A DNA stretch of 9,477 nucleotides from Candidatus Nitrosocosmicus sp. (GTDB lineage Archaea; Thermoproteota; Nitrososphaeria; Nitrososphaerales; Nitrososphaeraceae): contig JAKDMR010000058.1 in the NCBI GenBank assembly GCA_030452275.1, forward strand, positions 1 to 9,477, in the 5' to 3' direction. Position 1 is the stretch's first letter, and each line of letters opens with the position of its first letter. The position numbers and the translations under genes are program-made. Under the pieces are notes generated by a model. The model was not told the DNA's origin. It searched no databases and saw only the letters and a list, made by a program, of their open reading frames with translations. Of the stretch, positions 6,393 to 9,477 are shown one piece after another.

Positions 6393-7711
6393 TTCATAAT
6401 GACATAATCATTATAATCTAAAACCTTTTTGGATTTAGGATCAGAAAGGTCTATCCATTCTCCCATATTTATGAAATTGGTGTTGTTGTATTTGAATCGC
6501 TTGTTCATTATTATTTCGTTTAACCATAATGGCGTTCTTCTTGCTATGTGTTCTATTTCAATATCATTTTCAGATAGATATTTTGACTTTATCAACTGAT
6601 TTAAGTATTTTAAAGCTGAATTACCTATGGATCTACTTTCTGATTCCAATTCTATATTCCAAACACAGTCAAAATGTTTTGTAATGTTATCCGATAAGAA
6701 ACCTCTTTTGAGGATTCGGATACTATCTTTAGATTTCTCGTTCCTAAGGTCTGCTGAATTAAGCAAATCTAAACACATATTCGCCATTTCATATTCATTA
6801 TCCGCAAATTGAAAGCATTTTCTTCTTCCGATACCTTCTAATCCCAATTTTGTTGCAACTGTTGGTAATCCACTAGCAATATAATATAATAATTTTGTTC
6901 TAAAGCCACTTCCTTTGAACATTGGAGATAATGCGATATCACATTCATGAAGATAAGGTATAGGATTATCTACCTGTCCAAAACAAACAACGTTACTAGA
7001 TTTTATTTTTTTGAATAATGAACGTGGACAATCTCCGATAACATGAATTCTTATGTTTTTATTATATGATTTTATAATCGGTAATAACTTATTGCAAATC
7101 CATTCAAGAGCTTCATAATTAGGGTTATGATAAAAATTTCCAAGAAAACCTAAAACATGACCTCGTCCAACATGTCTTTTGGGCTGAATCAGATTGCTAG
7201 AGATGGTAGCAGGGACGAAAAAGAGTTTTTTCTTTTTTCCTACAAATTTACTTAGTTCTGACTTTATGTCTTTGGTAATGCAGAACACCGCATCTGATAA
7301 TTCGGCAGCTATTAAGTCTATTGCCCGATCAAGAGGTTTTTCTCGGTAGTTTTTATTATTGAGATCGTGACAATCAAAAATAATTTTTGTCTTAATTGGT
7401 AAAATTTTGTTATAAACCGCAGAGCAGACTTCAGTAGGGTTTTTCATTACAATTGCATCGGGAGAGAGCATATTCAAAATTGATGAAATCACTTTTGTAC
7501 CGTTATAGTAATCATGAGGATTAACTAGTATAACTTGGAATTTAGATTTAGTTAACATATCTAAATTTGACCAACCACGAAAAGCATGAATGAATGTAAT
7601 TTCATAGCCTTTTCTCATCAGTCCTTTTACCAATTCTAAATCTCTGAATGTCGCACCCTCGCCACTAGGGAGAAGTGTTCCATCTGAGAAAAGCACTATA
7701 GTTTTTTTCAC
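6389..7711 (-). CDS. GT4-family glycosyltransferase with C-terminal extension
   Basis: The 440-residue protein is a GT-B fold, family 4-like glycosyltransferase. The N-lobe has a glycine-rich acceptor-side loop (LLPSGEGATFRDLELVKGL, 13-31). The C-lobe carries GFLGNFYHNPNYEALEW (188-204), GDCPR (226-230), and the donor-binding region GSGFRTK (267-273) followed by ASGLPTVATK (279-288). It should transfer a sugar from a nucleotide donor to an acceptor in the cytoplasm. Where most relatives have Glu in the K-[IL]-L-E-x-M segment, this one has Tyr276, an unusual loss of the ribose-contacting acid. Residues about 350-440 are an extra lysine/asparagine-rich tail I do not recognise. The start is GTG; no ATG exists upstream in frame. 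It follows the phosphotransferase gene by 61 nt and overlaps the radical SAM gene by 4 nt. Confidence 0.88.
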   Translation of the reverse strand: MKKTIVLFSDGTLLPSGEGATFRDLELVKGLMRKGYEITFIHAFRGWSNLDMLTKSKFQVILVNPHDYYNGTKVISSILNMLSPDAIVMKNPTEVCSAVYNKILPIKTKIIFDCHDLNNKNYREKPLDRAIDLIAAELSDAVFCITKDIKSELSKFVGKKKKLFFVPATISSNLIQPKRHVGRGHVLGFLGNFYHNPNYEALEWICNKLLPIIKSYNKNIRIHVIGDCPRSLFKKIKSSNVVCFGQVDNPIPYLHECDIALSPMFKGSGFRTKLLYYIASGLPTVATKLGLEGIGRRKCFQFADNEYEMANMCLDLLNSADLRNEKSKDSIRILKRGFLSDNITKHFDCVWNIELESESRSIGNSALKYLNQLIKSKYLSENDIEIEHIARRTPLWLNEIIMNKRFKYNNTNFINMGEWIDLSDPKSKKVLDYNDYVIMK

Positions 7712-7743
7712 CAGTAAGTCTAGATTTTTAAGTATTCTACGAT

Positions 7744-7756
7744 CCTTATAGGTTTA
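7744..7756 (-). promoter_or_regulatory. Possible internal promoter before the glycosyltransferase
   Basis: On the minus strand this reads AAACCTATAAGGA, a TATA-box-like sequence with an A/C-rich upstream element, centred about 39 nt before the GTG start. The 61-nt gap is the widest in the cluster, so the last three genes may also be transcribed separately. Confidence 0.3.
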
Positions 7757-7772
7757 GCTTATGCTATCAGAA

Positions 7773-8642
7773 TTAGATCTTATGAAGATGACTATTAAGG
7801 AAATCTATTAAATTTCCTAAGAATCTCATCTCATCTTCCAAGTAAATATTTTTTTTCAAAAGATACACGACCATTTCTAAAGCAAAAATGTAGCGGAAAA
7901 AGAAAGATTCTGAAGCCAGGTCATCTTTGATTGCAATATCGTCATAGCCAATAAGAAATGATTCTATTAAATCAATGCGATTTCGAAATTCAAACCACAC
8001 GAGTTTGATCATGTCGAGGTAAGGGTGTCCTATTGATGCAACTTCCCAGTCAATGACGCATATATTCGAAATTTTATCAGGTTTGTATAAAATATTCTCA
8101 GTACGGAAGTCTCTATGCAGCAGGGAGGGCCTCTTTAATTTTGAATACTTTGACCCTTCATCATCAATAACGATAGATATGTTATCAATCGTTCTTTTCT
8201 TTATACCCCCATTAATTAGAATCCCTTCATGTTTCAGAATTAAATTGTGCCAAATTTTTAAAGGAGGTAATTGTTTCTTAGGATCTGAAATCGATCCATA
8301 TTTATCCGTCTCAATAGGAGTATTATGAATTCGACGAAGTGTTTTACCTAAGATTTTGGCGTGTTCTGTTGCATACTTATTTGAATCTATAAATGATGGA
8401 AATTGTTGCAGATCCTCATCTTCAAAAAGAATATAATTGTATTGTTTCCAAAATCCTGCTTGATTTATTTTTGTAATGTGCTTAAAATCTGATAAATGAA
8501 GAATAAGATATACTTTGCATTCTGTAGCCCATTTATTTTCATTAGAAAATATTTTCAATACATACTTTTTGTCATTCAAATCGCGAACATGCAATAAAGT
8601 ATTGGTTTCATATGTTGTGTATATTTTTGATAAAATCCTCAA
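7773..8642 (-). CDS. Aminoglycoside-phosphotransferase-fold small-molecule kinase
   Basis: The 289-residue protein has the APH/choline-kinase fold. The N-lobe carries a probable ATP-binding lysine (YVLKIF, Lys30) and a partner glutamate (Glu41). The catalytic loop is LLHRDFRTENILY (His176, catalytic Asp178, metal ligand Asn183), and the metal-binding IDWEVASIGHPYLDM has Asp198. All residues needed for phosphate transfer from ATP are present, so it should be active. Relatives phosphorylate aminoglycosides, choline, homoserine, methylthioribose or sugars. Given the neighbours, a sugar or pathway intermediate is as likely as a drug. The start is TTG; the frame has no ATG upstream and is open back to the TGA of the preceding gene, 48 nt away. 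The N-lobe looks a little short for the family. Confidence 0.87.
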   Translation of the reverse strand: MRILSKIYTTYETNTLLHVRDLNDKKYVLKIFSNENKWATECKVYLILHLSDFKHITKINQAGFWKQYNYILFEDEDLQQFPSFIDSNKYATEHAKILGKTLRRIHNTPIETDKYGSISDPKKQLPPLKIWHNLILKHEGILINGGIKKRTIDNISIVIDDEGSKYSKLKRPSLLHRDFRTENILYKPDKISNICVIDWEVASIGHPYLDMIKLVWFEFRNRIDLIESFLIGYDDIAIKDDLASESFFFRYIFALEMVVYLLKKNIYLEDEMRFLGNLIDFLNSHLHKI

Positions 8643-8690
8643 ATTTAGGTATTCTAATAGGAGATTTAATTCTAAATCTATTATATGACT

Positions 8691-9477
8691 TCACCTCTGG
8701 GCTTGCTCATCAATTAGCGTGAGAAGGGATTTTTCCTTGATATGAGAACTAAAATCTGGTCCAAAAGAAATTTTATAAGCTGGAATGTTTTCTATCATTT
8801 TTATCAACTCCCTATTAACTATTTCTTTTAAAGAGACATTGGAAATTTTCCTTAAATATATCCATGGTTCAGGCCATACCTCATCAATCGGTGTCCGAGT
8901 TTCCTTGGTAAGTATATCTATTACTGAAGTTGGATCCAGTCTGGTTATCGAAGGTATCATGTTAATATTACTAAATGAAGGTATCAATAATTTTTTTAAG
9001 GGTGATGACTCAATAAACGGAACGTCCAAAATTGTCGTTAATTCCTTAGGGTTCAACTCTAATTTAGATCTATTCATTTTGTTTGAAAAATCAAGACTAG
9101 GTATTGGTGATTTGTAATTGACCTGCTCAAACTCTAGGTGGCGATTTTTCAAGTTTGAAATTAGCTTCTGACTCCCATACAAAGTACCTAAACCTATTCT
9201 AATCGATATTGGGAATGATCCTAAAGTATTGCTCGAAGGAAAGTATAACGTTCTATCATTAGTGATATAAGCTGCGTTATGTGATTCTAATAGAGTAAGA
9301 ATTAAAGTCGTCTTGCCAACCCCTGATGGTCCGATAACCATAACTCCTATGTCATCAAGGGATACAGAACCTGCATGAAAAGCTATGATCCCTGTGTCCT
9401 CAAGATATCGATAAATTATCTCTCGAACTATTCTCAGCATATGCTGTGTATATTCTAGAGGAGTCAAAGACATACAT
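8691..9477 (-). CDS. HPr-kinase-like P-loop kinase, 5' end outside window
   Basis: At least 260 residues are visible. Numbering from the Met at 9471-9473, the protein has IIAFHAGSV (29-37), the Walker A loop GPSGVGKTT (48-56), and ITNDR (70-74), where Asp73 is the likely Mg/catalytic acid. After the core comes the pattern PKELTTIL-D-P, PLKKLLIPSF, ITRLDPTSVIDIL, and near the end PAYKISFGPD. This is the layout of the HprK-like kinases found in peptide-modification and polysaccharide clusters, not of true HPr kinase/phosphorylases of bacterial sugar regulation. Relatives phosphorylate serine residues, including on lasso peptides. The frame stays open to the window edge, and the family usually has 60-100 more N-terminal residues, so the Met at 9473 may be internal. 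It is the most upstream visible gene of the cluster. Confidence 0.83.
   Translation of the reverse strand, partial: CMSLTPLEYTQHMLRIVREIIYRYLEDTGIIAFHAGSVSLDDIGVMVIGPSGVGKTTLILTLLESHNAAYITNDRTLYFPSSNTLGSFPISIRIGLGTLYGSQKLISNLKNRHLEFEQVNYKSPIPSLDFSNKMNRSKLELNPKELTTILDVPFIESSPLKKLLIPSFSNINMIPSITRLDPTSVIDILTKETRTPIDEVWPEPWIYLRKISNVSLKEIVNRELIKMIENIPAYKISFGPDFSSHIKEKSLLTLIDEQAQR

Noticed and set aside
8785..9117. 110-codon plus-strand frame
   Set aside because: It is antisense to the HPr-kinase-like gene, whose family pattern clearly occupies this region.

Overview
The window is AT-rich with a compact but gappy layout. Non-ATG starts are frequent (TTG and GTG), no gene has a convincing Shine-Dalgarno sequence, and several genes have TATA-like boxes about 25-45 nt upstream of the start. 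This suggests an archaeon. The truncated lipase-like gene resembles secreted alpha/beta hydrolases I associate with soil ammonia-oxidising Nitrososphaeria (Nitrososphaera/Nitrosocosmicus). That assignment is from memory of the family and was not searched, so treat it as likely, not proven.

Layout. Bases 1-4155 are a loose, accessory-looking region. It holds a broken lipase-type hydrolase (minus strand, about 283-792), a possible 46-residue membrane peptide (905-1045), and an orphan tyrosine/dual-specificity phosphatase (plus strand, 1292-1702). After these come a possible decayed small gene in two frames (1813-2177), a polymerase-beta-type nucleotidyltransferase with helical C-terminal domains (minus strand, 2210-3292), and an unrecognised 89-residue protein (minus strand, 3478-3747). 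The gaps of 170-500 bp between them carry T-run terminators and small inverted repeats.

Bases 4156-9477 are a tight minus-strand cluster that runs off the right edge. In transcription order it encodes an HPr-kinase-like P-loop kinase (5' end outside the window), an aminoglycoside-phosphotransferase-fold kinase, a GT4 glycosyltransferase with an unusual C-terminal extension, a radical SAM enzyme with a B12-binding-like N-terminal domain, and a classical short-chain dehydrogenase. The last three genes overlap by 4 and 1 nt (ATGA and TGATG), so they are almost certainly translated together.

Reading the cluster together: two small-molecule or peptide kinases, a sugar transferase, a radical SAM tailoring enzyme and a redox enzyme look like a biosynthetic or surface-modification pathway, not core metabolism. 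HPr-kinase-like proteins of this type are known beside peptide-modification genes (for example lasso peptide kinases) and in polysaccharide clusters. No precursor peptide, PqqD-like protein, transporter or glycan polymerase is visible here, so the product cannot be named. The cluster is the best candidate for an undescribed system in the window.
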